Shown here: positions 34,394 through 43,305 of the stretch, piece after piece
Layout of the letters: each line of letters begins with the position of its first letter
Position numbering within the stretch: position 1 is the first letter of the stretch
Assembly: GCF_024158915.1 (NCBI RefSeq)
Contig: NZ_JAMZGF010000014.1
Span: 34,800 to 98,799, forward strand
Source: Chryseobacterium sp. S0630
Lineage (GTDB): Bacteria; Bacteroidota; Bacteroidia; Flavobacteriales; Weeksellaceae
DNA: 64,000 nt
Direction: 5' to 3'
Program-made: the position numbers and the translations under genes
Notes under the pieces: model-generated
What the model was told of the DNA's origin: nothing
Seen by the model: the letters and a program-made list of their open reading frames with translations, nothing else
Database searches by the model: none

Positions 34394-36085
34394 TTACGAA
34401 TTTACTGTTTTCTGCTTATAAAACAGCAATCCGATTGCTGAAAATATAATGACCGCTGCTGCCCCTATTACATTAAGCCAAAGGAAAGAAACAATATCAA
34501 ACTGATAAATGGCAATGACTGTAATTTCTGATAAAATTGCAGCAATAAATACATTCGCTCCGTCAATTTTTTTATAGTAAAATGCCACCAGGAAAATTCC
34601 CAATATCGGACCGTAGAAAAGAGAACCTAATACATTAACCGCTTCAATAAGAGATCCCATTTGCGTAGCAAACATGGCTACCCCGATGGAGAAAATACCC
34701 CATGCTAAAGTGTGCAGACGGCTGTACTTCAATTCGGTTTTTTCATCAGGAAGTTCTTTTTTAAATAGCAAATGAACATCTTTTAACGAGCAGGCAGCAA
34801 GGGAATTCAGCGCAGCCGAAATGGAGCCCCAGCTGGCCAGAAAAATGACGGCAAACAGTAAACCGATCATTCCTACAGGCAAAGTATTTTTTACGAAATA
34901 AAGGAAAATGTAATTCGTATCCGTTTTCTCTGCATTATAGTTGGAATGATTGATAGCTTCCTCTACCCTGCTGTGCAATGCCTTTACTTCTGTCTGTGTA
35001 TTTTTAAAATCCTGAATTGTTTTTTGAAGTTGAGGAGAATGAGTTTCTTTCAACTTTAGAATTTCTTTCGATTCTGCATTAAATTTTATTTGTAAATCCT
35101 GATGCTCTTTTTCAAAAACGGCAGCCTGCTCAGGTTTTACTTCCTTTAAATGTTGATAAGAGCGTTCATTAAAATAAATCGGAGCGGGTTTTAGAGAAAA
35201 GAAAGCGAAAAGCAAAGCACCAATCAGGAGAATAGCAAACTGCATCGGAATTTTGACCAGTCCGTTCAGCAACAAACCCATTTTTGCATTGGTATTGTCT
35301 TTCGCAGTGATATACCTCCCAACCTGACTCTGGTCTGTACCAAAGTAAGAAAGTGCCAGAAAAAAACCACCAATTATTCCACTCCAGATATTGTATTTAT
35401 CTTTCCAATCGAACTCTGTGGTGATGACATTCAGCTTTCCTGATTTCCCTGCCAGATACAGCGCATCATTAAAACCAATTCCATCCGGCATATTCTGAAT
35501 AAGTAAATACCCGGCAAATGCCATTGTTCCCAGAATAATAAGAAACTGTAATTTCTGGGTGTGAGCGATCGCTTTTGCTCCGCCAATATAGGTATAAATC
35601 AACAGAATCCCACCTGTTAAAACATTCGTTAAATAAATATTCCAGTTTAAAACGCTTGATAAGATAATACTCGGAGCATAAATACTGATTCCCGTTGATA
35701 AACCTCTGGAAAAAAGAAAAAGCAGTGAAGTGAGTACCCTTGTTTTTTTATCAAAACGGTTTTCTAAATATTCATAGGCAGTATACACATTTAAGCGCTG
35801 AAAAATCGGGATGAAGGTGATACAGATCACAATCATCGCCAAAGGCAAACCAAAATAATACTGAACGAAACGCATCCCGTCTGTATAAGCCTGGCCCGGT
35901 GCTGAAAGAAATGTAATAGCACTTGCCTGAGTCGCCATAATCCCTATAAGTACAATGTACCAGGGCATTTTATTATCTGCTTTCAGGTATGATTCGTTGC
36001 TTTTTTGGCCACGGCCGATCAATACGCCGTAAACTACCACTGCAACAAGTGTAACAATAAGAACGGTCCAATCTATATTACTCAT
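34394..36085 (-). CDS. Sodium:solute symporter (SSS family)
   Basis: A 563-aa inner-membrane transporter with about 13 predicted helices. The SSS pattern is clear: NKMPWYIVLIGIMATQASAI at the start, GQAYTDGMRFVQYYFGLPLA, and LIYTYIGGAKAIAHT, and FGTDQSQVGRYITAKD. A soluble, charged coiled-coil-like loop of about 80 residues (about 300-385; EKEHQDLQIKFNAESKEI region) interrupts the helices and is unusual for the family. It overlaps the stop of a 34-aa membrane-peptide gene by 4 bases and follows the PIG-L deacetylase gene, so it may take up the product released by that enzyme; substrate unknown. Confidence 0.92.
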   Translation of the reverse strand: MSNIDWTVLIVTLVAVVVYGVLIGRGQKSNESYLKADNKMPWYIVLIGIMATQASAITFLSAPGQAYTDGMRFVQYYFGLPLAMIVICITFIPIFQRLNVYTAYEYLENRFDKKTRVLTSLLFLFSRGLSTGISIYAPSIILSSVLNWNIYLTNVLTGGILLIYTYIGGAKAIAHTQKLQFLIILGTMAFAGYLLIQNMPDGIGFNDALYLAGKSGKLNVITTEFDWKDKYNIWSGIIGGFFLALSYFGTDQSQVGRYITAKDNTNAKMGLLLNGLVKIPMQFAILLIGALLFAFFSLKPAPIYFNERSYQHLKEVKPEQAAVFEKEHQDLQIKFNAESKEILKLKETHSPQLQKTIQDFKNTQTEVKALHSRVEEAINHSNYNAEKTDTNYIFLYFVKNTLPVGMIGLLFAVIFLASWGSISAALNSLAACSLKDVHLLFKKELPDEKTELKYSRLHTLAWGIFSIGVAMFATQMGSLIEAVNVLGSLFYGPILGIFLVAFYYKKIDGANVFIAAILSEITVIAIYQFDIVSFLWLNVIGAAAVIIFSAIGLLFYKQKTVNS

Positions 36086-36186
36086 GCCCAGAATTTAGTA
36101 AACCCATAATAAAATACGATCTGTACTACTAATGCAACGGCTAATAGTATGTACCAGATATTCCAGTTTTTAAGTTGTTTGTTCAT
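36082..36186 (-). CDS. 34-aa single-pass membrane peptide between deacetylase and symporter
   Basis: A very short reading frame between the PIG-L and symporter genes. It begins MNKQLKNWNIWYILLAVALV and continues as one hydrophobic helix before a short FTKFWA end. Its ATG overlaps the deacetylase stop (TGATG) and its TGA overlaps the symporter start (ATGA); overlap at both ends is strong evidence that it is translated. By analogy with other small transporter subunits it may be a helper of the SSS symporter. I know of no named family. Confidence 0.8.
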   Translation of the reverse strand: MNKQLKNWNIWYILLAVALVVQIVFYYGFTKFWA

Positions 36187-38690
36187 CAGTTTTTCTGTGC
36201 AGATAAAAAGTTTAAAAATAAACGTGCAGCTCCCACATTTCCTGCAGGCAACTGTCTGAAAAATGCCAACGGTGTATAGATAAAATTACCTTTCCCGTAT
36301 TTGGCATATAAAGTTGACCCCTGAAGAGGTTCTTCGTCTGTATCATGCATTTCAAAAAGCGGTTCATAGGCAGCATCCCATTGAGCAGGGAAATAAGCAC
36401 CACGCTCCTGTACCCAGCCTTTAAAATCATCCGCAGTAATTTTGTTCGGAAAGTTCAGTAATTTATGATTGGGATTTAAAAATGTTACTGCAGCATTTTC
36501 TTCAGTAACACGCTTATTGGCAATACTGAAATTGTACATTCCCAATTTGTCAACGGTTGTATCCTGGTTGGTGTTATATTGCATCACCAGATTCCCTCCA
36601 CTCTTGGCATAGGACCATAAAAACGGCATCCAGCGGCCCAGCTTTTTCTCGGTGTTATTAGCACGAACACCCAATACGATGGCATCATATTGTGATAGTT
36701 TGTTTTGATTACCATTTCCACCGGATTCATCTATGTTTCCATAAAAATCTTCGTCTTTCAGAACATCTACCTGAATACCGGCAATGCGCAGAAACTCAGG
36801 AATGAAATCACCGGCACCTTCTATGTAACCAATTTTTTTAATCTTCGTCTGAATATCGCCTTTCATTACGATTGAAGTTGCGGGCGCAAAATATTGTAAA
36901 GAAGGTAAATGCGGATACTGAATTAATACTTGTTTTTTATTATAAGCTACTCCATCTGCAATAAAACTGGCATCCAATGGCAAACGAGATGAATGTATTG
37001 AAGCAAGCTTCGTTTTTGGAATAACGTAATCGACTGTAAAATCTTTCCCATTGAGCAAATTTACGTCAGTGCTTCCTAATCGTTCTCCGTTATACATAAG
37101 GTTTAAAACACCTTTATTGAACGGTTTGTTAGAGTTCACCTTAAAATTTAAACTCAAACGTAAATCTTCATTTTCTTTAACCCAATAAAGTGACTGTGTA
37201 AATTTCAGTTCCAATGCAGGAACAATGCGCAAAGCTTCCACCACATCACCACGAACCGGATCTAATTTCTTGAAAGATAAAGGAAGTCTAACCTGAAACT
37301 TTTCCGAACCGATTTTTAAACCCAGTAAAACATTCAGCGGTGATTCTGCCTCCGGTAAACCGATTAAAGTATCATTGGGAACGGAGAAAGTGGCTGCATT
37401 CACGGGAGGTTTTGCCAACCAGTAAGGTTCTGTGAGTGCTGCATCAGCAGGAATCTGAATGTCATGCTGAATAGTAATTAAAGAATCTTTTGATAGTTTT
37501 CTATTAAAGTTTTCTGATTGACTTAACCATTGTACATCCTCTAAAATAACAGGATTTGCAGCTCTTGAAATCAGATTTAACCTGAAATTGTAATGATCTC
37601 CGGCAACCGCTTCAGCCTGATTGGTAACAACCTCACCCATAAACCCGGCACAGCTTAAAATGATATGGTCAAGAGATTTAATTTTATCGTTTTTCAGATC
37701 TCCATCTTTGAGTGCCATGACCTTTTTTCTTAAAGCGAGCAAAGCAGGTAAGCTGAGGTCAGGATTATTGAAATTGAAAGCAGAAATAATCTGATCTAAT
37801 GACTGGTCAATATCAGCGTTTCCTTGTGAAGTCCAGGTTTTAACTACTCCATCGAAAAGTGTTGTTTTTGCCGGCTCACCGATAACATGGGAAAAATATT
37901 CTGTTCTGATGCCAGCTACAGACTGTGTTCCTGCACCCTGACTTTTATGTAAACTTCTGCTTAATCCAGCCAATTCACCATAGCCCATTCCCAGTTGTGC
38001 ATCATATTGCCCAACGGTCACTTTCAGTTGATTTTCAGCGGTTGTATTCACCCCACCAAAACGGAAAGTATTCCACAATACACGTTTGGGTTGCCATGCA
38101 TTGACATATTTCAGTTGATCCGGGAAAGCCATTTTATCGCCTGCCAGCTTAAAAGCTTTTTCCGCCACCACAGCCGAAGCCGCATGTTGTCCGTGTCCTG
38201 CCGCAGCAGTAGGAGGAAAACGACAAATGATAATATCCGGACGGAATTTTCGGATTACCCAAACGACATCCGCTGTAATATTATCTGCATTCCATTGTTT
38301 AAAGGTGTCGGTAGTATTTTTAGAAAACCCGAAATCAATCGCACGGGTAAAAAACTGCTGGGCACCGTCTAGCTTTCTTGCCTCTAAAAGCTCATGCGTT
38401 CTGATTAAACCCAATGCAGCTCCTTGTTCTGTGCCTAATAAATTCTGACCACCATCACCTCTGGTTAAAGACAGATAGCCCGTTTCTACATTTTGATCGT
38501 TGATTAACCAGGAGAGCAATCCCGTATTTTCATCATCGGGATGAGCTGCAAGGTATAAAACTTTAGGAAGATGTTTCAGCGTTTTGATTTCACGGTAAAT
38601 TTCAGATGATTTGGAAGGCCGGACCTGTTGGGCCGAACAAAATACCGTATAAAAGCCAAGAATAAATACAGTGCTTACTTTTTTGAACAT
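36186..38690 (-). CDS. Secreted PIG-L (LmbE-like) deacetylase, large form
   Basis: An 834-aa protein with a signal peptide (VFILGFYTVFCSAQQ) followed by an LmbE/PIG-L domain (about 40-290). The zinc motif AHPDDE is at 49-54 (H50, D52, D53), with SLTRGDGGQN, RTHELLEARKLDGAQ and a second His motif GHGQHAASA near 165-173. The C-terminal 500 residues are beta-rich and end in a glutamine-amidotransferase-like fold region (IVLGVRANNTEKKL, GGNLVMQYN), as in other large LmbE proteins of Bacteroidota. The enzyme should remove N-acetyl groups from a sugar-linked substrate in the periplasm. It is first in an operon with the 34-aa peptide, the symporter and probably DUF2911. Confidence 0.9.
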   Translation of the reverse strand: MFKKVSTVFILGFYTVFCSAQQVRPSKSSEIYREIKTLKHLPKVLYLAAHPDDENTGLLSWLINDQNVETGYLSLTRGDGGQNLLGTEQGAALGLIRTHELLEARKLDGAQQFFTRAIDFGFSKNTTDTFKQWNADNITADVVWVIRKFRPDIIICRFPPTAAAGHGQHAASAVVAEKAFKLAGDKMAFPDQLKYVNAWQPKRVLWNTFRFGGVNTTAENQLKVTVGQYDAQLGMGYGELAGLSRSLHKSQGAGTQSVAGIRTEYFSHVIGEPAKTTLFDGVVKTWTSQGNADIDQSLDQIISAFNFNNPDLSLPALLALRKKVMALKDGDLKNDKIKSLDHIILSCAGFMGEVVTNQAEAVAGDHYNFRLNLISRAANPVILEDVQWLSQSENFNRKLSKDSLITIQHDIQIPADAALTEPYWLAKPPVNAATFSVPNDTLIGLPEAESPLNVLLGLKIGSEKFQVRLPLSFKKLDPVRGDVVEALRIVPALELKFTQSLYWVKENEDLRLSLNFKVNSNKPFNKGVLNLMYNGERLGSTDVNLLNGKDFTVDYVIPKTKLASIHSSRLPLDASFIADGVAYNKKQVLIQYPHLPSLQYFAPATSIVMKGDIQTKIKKIGYIEGAGDFIPEFLRIAGIQVDVLKDEDFYGNIDESGGNGNQNKLSQYDAIVLGVRANNTEKKLGRWMPFLWSYAKSGGNLVMQYNTNQDTTVDKLGMYNFSIANKRVTEENAAVTFLNPNHKLLNFPNKITADDFKGWVQERGAYFPAQWDAAYEPLFEMHDTDEEPLQGSTLYAKYGKGNFIYTPLAFFRQLPAGNVGAARLFLNFLSAQKN

Positions 38691-38707
38691 TTAAATTTGC
38701 TTTGCGG

Positions 38708-38715
38708 CAAATATA
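38708..38715 (-). promoter_or_regulatory. Promoter -7 box of deacetylase-symporter operon
   Basis: The minus strand reads TATATTTG, a match to TAnnTTTG, 17 bases before the ATG at 38690, so the mRNA leader would be about 10 bases. Confidence 0.6.
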
Positions 38716-38807
38716 AGTAAATCATCTTTCTTTCAACCATAAAAGAAAAAGCATTCGGCAACTCCAAACATTCTCTTATATTTTTCTCAAAATCATAGTG
38801 TGAAGAA

Positions 38808-38925
38808 AAAAGATAAGCGCATAGTTCATCAACAATTCTACTTTATTGTAAGCAAAGTAATGCGACTTTGTCGCTGATGAAGCGATACACTTATCCATAT
38901 ATTTCAGCTAATCAATGAAGTAGAT
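38808..38925 (-). repeat. Dispersed repeat, copy A (inverted relative to copy B)
   Basis: Read on the minus strand, ATGGATAAGTGTATCGCTTC followed by ATCAGCGACAAAGTCGC matches copy B at 41705-41812 (ATGGATAAGCACACCGCTTC, ATCAGCGACGAAGTCGA); the match extends with gaps for about 100 bases (ACTTTGCTTAC versus ACTTAGCTCAC). It contains a small GCGAC-GTCGC stem. The pair faces each other across 2.8 kb. Nothing else gene-like is visible between 38716 and 39166. Confidence 0.6.
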
Positions 38926-39166
38926 TATATTTTTTACTTTCCTACAATCAGCAATTTCTAAAATGAAAGTTTTGAATCATAAACCCATAATCAACACCTT
39001 ATTTTTTCGATTAAACACCAATTAAAGAATATGATTTATACAAAAACAGAATTTGACATTAATAATTTTAACCTCATACAAAATACTTAAATCAGACAAA
39101 ATATTACAAATTAGTTAATTTTCATCAATTATAAATTCATTATTTTTTATTATCCATAAAAAAAGT

Positions 39167-39174
39167 TATATTTG
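39167..39174 (+). promoter_or_regulatory. -7 box upstream of the 405-aa surface protein
   Basis: TATATTTG matches TAnnTTTG and ends 24 bases before the ATG at 39199, giving a short leader. A TTG 27 bases upstream of that ATG is in frame but overlaps this box, so the ATG is the better start. Confidence 0.65.
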
Positions 39175-39198
39175 GCTTACACAAAATCACACCTTAAT

Positions 39199-40416
39199 AT
39201 GAAAACAAAATTTACACAAGTCTGTGTTATCCTCATTTCAGGATTCTCATTTGCCCAAGTAGGGTTTAATACAACCTCACCCAAAACAACAGTGGACGTC
39301 TCTGCTAAAAGAGATACTTCAGGACTGATTACGGATAATACCCAAACATTCGGGTTACAGGCCCCGAGGCTTACAAGAGCTGAGCTTACAGCAAATACGG
39401 CTACCTATGGCAGTAATCAGAGTGGAGCATTAATTTATATTACAGACGTTACTGGTGGAGATACTGCCGGACAGCGTGTGAATGTTACTGCGATGGGCTA
39501 TTATTATTTTGATGGATCTGTATGGCAAAGACTTACACAAGCAACCAATGCTGTGGCTCCGGCAATTACTGCATTACAGTGTACTACAGCGTACTTAAAT
39601 CCTTCTACTTATACAGCAGGTACTCCTTTCAGTGGAAATCTGAGAATTACTTATAGTGGAGGAAACGGAGGTTCTTATAATTCGGGAGCTCCTTTTGTAG
39701 CGAACGGATTAACCTTCCAGCTAAGACCCGGAACTCTGGAGTTTGGGGATGGCGAATTGGTATTCTCAGTGAGCGGAACTCCTACCACTGCTAATGATAT
39801 GACTCTTCCCATAACCAACGCTACAGTTCCTTTCTTAACAGCAGCACAAAACTGTACCGCTACCGTAGGAAATACCAGCCGTGCAGACATTGCCTCTGTA
39901 GCTGTGATGGGGTATCCTACCCTCACCACCGATCCCAACGGGAAACAAGCGTATACCTTCCCTCTTGCTACCCCGGATGGTAAGTATTCGATCAGAGTAA
40001 TATTTGATACCACCAGTGGGACAACCCTTGCCAATCCTAATGTACAGTTGTTTAACAATACAGGTTCTACCGTAAATCTATATTGGAATTACAATACCGA
40101 ATATGGCGGTTATATTGGAGCAGCTCAAACTACCAACAATATTACTTCAGGAGTATGGGGTGGTATGGCAGATGCATCAGCTACGTGGTTTCCTCAGGGT
40201 ACAGGCGCAATGGGTAACGCATACTGGGGGAATATAGGGATTATAGATGGAGCCAGCGGCGGACCTGAGCATAGAAGATATACCTGGATAGACAGTAATT
40301 CTTCTTCAAAAACCGCTTATACGGCAACCATTATGGCAGGTGCTCCCACTTCAGGAAATGCCCAGCCCAACCTTACTAAAATATTTATCAAGTTAGAGCA
40401 GGTAAAAGCTCAATAA
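39199..40416 (+). CDS. Secreted surface protein with QVGFNT mature start, function unknown
   Basis: A 405-aa protein if started at the ATG at 39199; a TTG nine codons upstream is less likely because it overlaps the promoter. The signal peptide (VCVILISGFSFAQ) is cut before or at QVGFNTTSPKTTVDVSAK, a mature start typical of flavobacterial surface proteins, followed by a segment FGLQAPRLTRAELTANTATY that often names the trimerising head-like module of adhesin or tail-fibre-type proteins. The rest is rich in Thr, Asn, Gly and Ser and probably beta-stranded. The pseudogene at 49332 shares the same opening. It has its own promoter and a strong terminator, so it is a single-gene unit. A role in adhesion is possible; not shown. 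Confidence 0.82.
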   Translation: MKTKFTQVCVILISGFSFAQVGFNTTSPKTTVDVSAKRDTSGLITDNTQTFGLQAPRLTRAELTANTATYGSNQSGALIYITDVTGGDTAGQRVNVTAMGYYYFDGSVWQRLTQATNAVAPAITALQCTTAYLNPSTYTAGTPFSGNLRITYSGGNGGSYNSGAPFVANGLTFQLRPGTLEFGDGELVFSVSGTPTTANDMTLPITNATVPFLTAAQNCTATVGNTSRADIASVAVMGYPTLTTDPNGKQAYTFPLATPDGKYSIRVIFDTTSGTTLANPNVQLFNNTGSTVNLYWNYNTEYGGYIGAAQTTNNITSGVWGGMADASATWFPQGTGAMGNAYWGNIGIIDGASGGPEHRRYTWIDSNSSSKTAYTATIMAGAPTSGNAQPNLTKIFIKLEQVKAQ

Positions 40417-40421
40417 TATAA

Positions 40422-40447
40422 TGCCCCTGAAAAAGGGGCATTTTTTA
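40422..40447 (+). terminator. Terminator after the 405-aa surface protein
   Basis: TGCCCC and GGGGCA form a stem around TGAAAAA and are followed by six T, 6 bases after the stop codon. Confidence 0.92.
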
Positions 40448-40483
40448 TTTTTAACTGGTCTCAGCGATCTTCTTTTCTCTCCC

Positions 40484-40642
40484 TCACTGAAGAATAAGGT
40501 GTGCTGCATCCAGCATTTTAACCATATGGATGTAGGGCATCACGATATTTCTTTCCGGGAGATTTTCATAAACACCCATTGAAAAATAGACGATTCCGGA
40601 CATAAAATAATCAAATTCTTTGATGCTGTAGGCTCTGAATGC
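40484..40642 (-). pseudogene. Possible gene remnant (52-codon open stretch)
   Basis: A minus-strand stretch of 52 codons with protein-like composition: AFRAYSIKEFDYFMSGIVYF, then SMGVYENLPERNIVMP and YIHMVKMLDAAHLILQ, then a stop. A stop codon lies just before the first codon and there is no good start, so it may be the surviving 3' part of a lost gene. I do not recognise the family. Coding by eye only. Confidence 0.35.
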
Positions 40643-40690
40643 CTATTTACCAGCTCATAGCCTCACAACTTTACTCAACATAAACTAAAA

Positions 40691-40722
40691 ACAAAAATCC
40701 CAACTTTCGTTGGGATTTTTAA
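40691..40722. terminator. Bidirectional terminator
   Basis: AAAAATCCCAAC (40693-40704) pairs with GTTGGGATTTTT (40709-40720) around a TTTC loop. It lies 63 bases after the stop of the minus-strand lipoprotein gene and ends that transcript; the A- and T-runs allow both directions. Confidence 0.88.
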
Positions 40723-40784
40723 GCAAAACAAACTTCAATTCTCTATTGTTCCAGGATTTACCTTATTTTTTTATCATCTTCACT

Positions 40785-41423
40785 CTACGGTTTTGTGCCT
40801 TGCTCAGCCGGCGCTTTCTGTAAAATTTGTATTGCTCCTGTAGAGGTATTTCCATAAAGCTGAATATAAATATCATCGCCATTTGACCTTCTGATGACAT
40901 ATACTTTTACGGGTTCATTCCAATAATCTATAGAACCTTCCTCGCCAAAGTATTTGGCATCTTCTTTTATTCTGTCAAGTTCTGGCTGAGAAACTTTACC
41001 ATCAAATATTTTTACACCACCAACTTTTGTAATAGCATCATCATAACTTTTCAAAAAATACGGCAACGACCATTCTTCTTCATTATTTTTCCCGTTGACT
41101 ATATATGTTTTCCATACTTTTCCTTCTATGGATGTCATTACGCCATTAAGTGGAAAATACAGCATGTCAAAGCTTCTTTGTACTGGTTTGTTTTGAAAGT
41201 CCAATCCTTTGGGAAAACTGAAAAATGGAAAATCACCCACTTCAGCAGTGGAAACCGGCACGGAGTTGATATCAAATTGAGTAGTTTCTCCCGGAGTTTT
41301 TTCTGCGGTTGTAGTATTTCCTATGGCAACAGTATCCTTAGCTACCTCTGTTTTCTGTTCAGCCTTTTTGTTGCAGGCAGCAAGCAAAGCGCCTATTGAT
41401 AGAATAATCAGTGTCTTCTTCAT
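40785..41423 (-). CDS. Putative lipoprotein, function unknown
   Basis: A 212-aa protein with a lipoprotein signal: KKTLIILSIGALLAAC, lipid-anchored at C17, then a charged linker (KKAEQKTEVAKDT). The folded part begins about FDINSVPVSTAEVGDFPFFS and contains two alpha/beta segments, with FPKGLDFQNKPVQRSFDML and VYVIRRSNGDDIYIQLYGN. The SVPVS...LGxFPFFxLPxG pattern resembles N-terminal parts of OmpA-family lipoproteins in Bacteroidota, but the OmpA C-terminal domain is missing, so it is either a short relative or a truncated form. Single-gene unit ending at the terminator at 40691-40722. Confidence 0.75.
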   Translation of the reverse strand: MKKTLIILSIGALLAACNKKAEQKTEVAKDTVAIGNTTTAEKTPGETTQFDINSVPVSTAEVGDFPFFSFPKGLDFQNKPVQRSFDMLYFPLNGVMTSIEGKVWKTYIVNGKNNEEEWSLPYFLKSYDDAITKVGGVKIFDGKVSQPELDRIKEDAKYFGEEGSIDYWNEPVKVYVIRRSNGDDIYIQLYGNTSTGAIQILQKAPAEQGTKP

Positions 41424-41704
41424 TTTAATAAATTTAGTTTTTGGGTGTATAATTTTTTTAAAATCGTGAAGGATAAAAACAATACGAATCCTTCTTCATC
41501 AGAATCGTTCTGTATATTTTTATCCTGCATTATTTTTTCGGCACTAACTTACAAATAAAAATAAGGATAGGAAATCCCTAATTTTAAGGAGTTTAGTGAA
41601 TAAAAAGATAATATACTGATGATATTTGACGGAGATTTTTATTTTTGAAACTGATGATTTTTAAGATAGCAAAAATGTAGAATCAACTTTGCTGATTCCT
41701 CGAA

Positions 41705-41812
41705 ACGCATGGATAAGCACACCGCTTCATCAGCGACGAAGTCGAAACACTTAGCTCACTTAAAATAAAACAGTATTATCAATGACTTTGCGTTAAAAAT
41801 AATTTCAGGCAT
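41705..41812 (+). repeat. Dispersed repeat, copy B (inverted relative to copy A)
   Basis: Plus-strand copy of the repeat at 38808-38925. It begins ATGGATAAGCACACCGCTTC and continues ATCAGCGACGAAGTCG, with a CGAC-GAA-GTCG stem. It lies in a 513-base gap (41424-41936) that holds no gene. Confidence 0.6.
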
Positions 41813-41834
41813 AATCTGATGAAAGATCTCTAGC

Positions 41835-41908
41835 TCTTCGAAGTCTGCTGACTTCGGAGCAAGTTTAAAGAAAATAATCTTATTTACTAGCCCAAAGTCG
41901 GGAGACTT
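41835..41908. repeat. Two REP-like stem-loops
   Basis: CTTCGAAGTC-TGCT-GACTTCGGAG (9 of 10 pairs) near 41837-41860 and AAAGTC-GGGA-GACTTT near 41892-41907. Both lie beside repeat copy B and share the GAAGTC/GACTTC core with it. They may end or protect the transcript of the minus-strand gene that stops at 41937, or be remnants of small mobile repeats. Confidence 0.4.
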
Positions 41909-41936
41909 TGAGCAGCAAAGAATTTCTATTAAAAAA

Positions 41937-42296
41937 TTATTTTATACAAATATTTTGATCTTCTTCTGATGTATAATAGTTCTTATACATTATGATAGTC
42001 GAGCCATCTAAAGTGTAGATTTTAGGAGAATCAGCACCTTGCTGTATTAAACAACTTACACATGTTACTTTAAAAGAATATTTTTTTCCTAATTTAATTT
42101 TAGTACAATTGTTTGTATTCGGTTTGAATATTTCTATAATATCTTTGTTATCAGCCACTAGAACACTTACCATTTTATTTTGTTTAACAGAAATTATTTT
42201 CCTTGTAATATTAATTGGCTCTGAACTGATTTTAATATTATTTGTTTGGCAATTACACATGATAGCAGGAAAAAATAAAAAAAGAATATTTTTCAT
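41937..42296 (-). CDS. Small secreted or lipoprotein, function unknown
   Basis: A 119-aa protein starting KNILFLFFPAIMCNC, a short signal peptide with two Cys (C14, C16), either of which could be a lipobox Cys, followed by QTNNIKISSEPINITRKI. Two further Cys occur in a CVSC motif. No known family. It lies 28 bases downstream of the CREST membrane protein gene on the same strand and may be co-transcribed. Base composition is more AT-rich than neighbours. Confidence 0.6.
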   Translation of the reverse strand: MKNILFLFFPAIMCNCQTNNIKISSEPINITRKIISVKQNKMVSVLVADNKDIIEIFKPNTNNCTKIKLGKKYSFKVTCVSCLIQQGADSPKIYTLDGSTIIMYKNYYTSEEDQNICIK

Positions 42297-42324
42297 AATG
42301 TTATTTTCTTAATTTTTTAACTGC

Positions 42325-42996
42325 CTACCTCTTCCCAATTTCATCCCGCGTCAAACTAATATAATTAAACATACAAAACGTCGCCACCGCCCCGAAAGTA
42401 TGCCATAAGAAGTGTGTCCCGAAGCTGAACCATTCCCATTTATCAGCGATACGGAAGGTCAATGCAAACACAAATGATAATACAGCAAAGCCTACCCATT
42501 TGCCGGCTTTCCATTGGGTATAGATCAAATACCTTAGTACCGAGAAAACTACAAATGAAGCCATGATGGCATAATTGACGTTGATAAAAAGAGAAGGGTT
42601 ATCTACCAAAATCCAGTTTCTCAAAGACACCATAAGTGCTGTATATACCAGAACCAGGACAACAGCATAATACCATCGGGTACTCTGCGCTATAAAATAA
42701 AATCCGGCAGACAGACAGAGCAACATAATAGGCAGCCAATCCATCATGATAAATACCGGCCACTGTCTGAAAGAATGGTAAACCGTTCCCCCTATGGCAC
42801 CAATATATAATAAAACCAGGCAGTAGGTTAAAAAAGGATATTTTTTAAAATCACCTTTCATTTTGAGGGTCCAGAAAATAGCGATGGCTAGAAATAATAA
42901 GGCTGTTATTGCATTTAAAGGCTCAGGGAAAAGCTGAGTCATATCTGTTTCTTTATATAACAGGCCTCCGTCCGGAGGTATCGAGTGTATTGGCAT
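42325..42996 (-). CDS. CREST/ceramidase-like seven-helix membrane protein
   Basis: A 223-aa integral membrane protein with seven predicted helices. It has the CREST superfamily metal-site pattern: a first Ser/His region GAIGGTVYHSFRQW (about 88-101, H97), an Asp in MMDWLP (D108), and a C-terminal pair GTHFLWHTFGAVA (about 195-207). This matches alkaline ceramidase and related hydrolases (PAQR, Per1), which cleave amide or ester lipids. Bacteroidota make sphingolipids, so a lipid amidase role is plausible. The start may alternatively be a later Met (M19, before TQLFPEPLN). No signal peptide other than the first helix. Confidence 0.78.
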   Translation of the reverse strand: MPIHSIPPDGGLLYKETDMTQLFPEPLNAITALLFLAIAIFWTLKMKGDFKKYPFLTYCLVLLYIGAIGGTVYHSFRQWPVFIMMDWLPIMLLCLSAGFYFIAQSTRWYYAVVLVLVYTALMVSLRNWILVDNPSLFINVNYAIMASFVVFSVLRYLIYTQWKAGKWVGFAVLSFVFALTFRIADKWEWFSFGTHFLWHTFGAVATFCMFNYISLTRDEIGKR

Positions 42997-43305
42997 TGTC
43001 TTTTTTTATATTATTTACAGGCATGCTTTAGAGTGTACAATACAAACACAAGCCATTTTTCTAACCATTAGTAAAACATATACTTACTTATTATAAATAT
43101 AGAAAAAATTATGGCATTCTATATCTGGATGTGTCCGGTTATATTTTACAAAAATGTTAATTCTACTTCTTATCCCTATAACCCAGATTATTTATACAAC
43201 AAAATACTATTTTATGGATGCTGCACATTTAAATAAATAGTTTCAAAAATGTAATACTGGTCTTTCTTAAATTGTCTTATCAAATAGAACATCAAACATT
43301 TACCC
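42997..43305. other. Intergenic region between divergent genes
   Basis: 309 AT-rich bases between the CREST membrane protein gene (minus) and the serine hydrolase gene (plus). It should hold both promoters, but I find no exact TAnnTTTG box on either strand, and no reading frame, repeat or strong hairpin. Confidence 0.4.

Noticed and set aside
39172..39198. Upstream TTG start for the 405-aa surface protein
   Set aside because: Would overlap the -7 box; ATG at 39199 is followed by a proper signal peptide.
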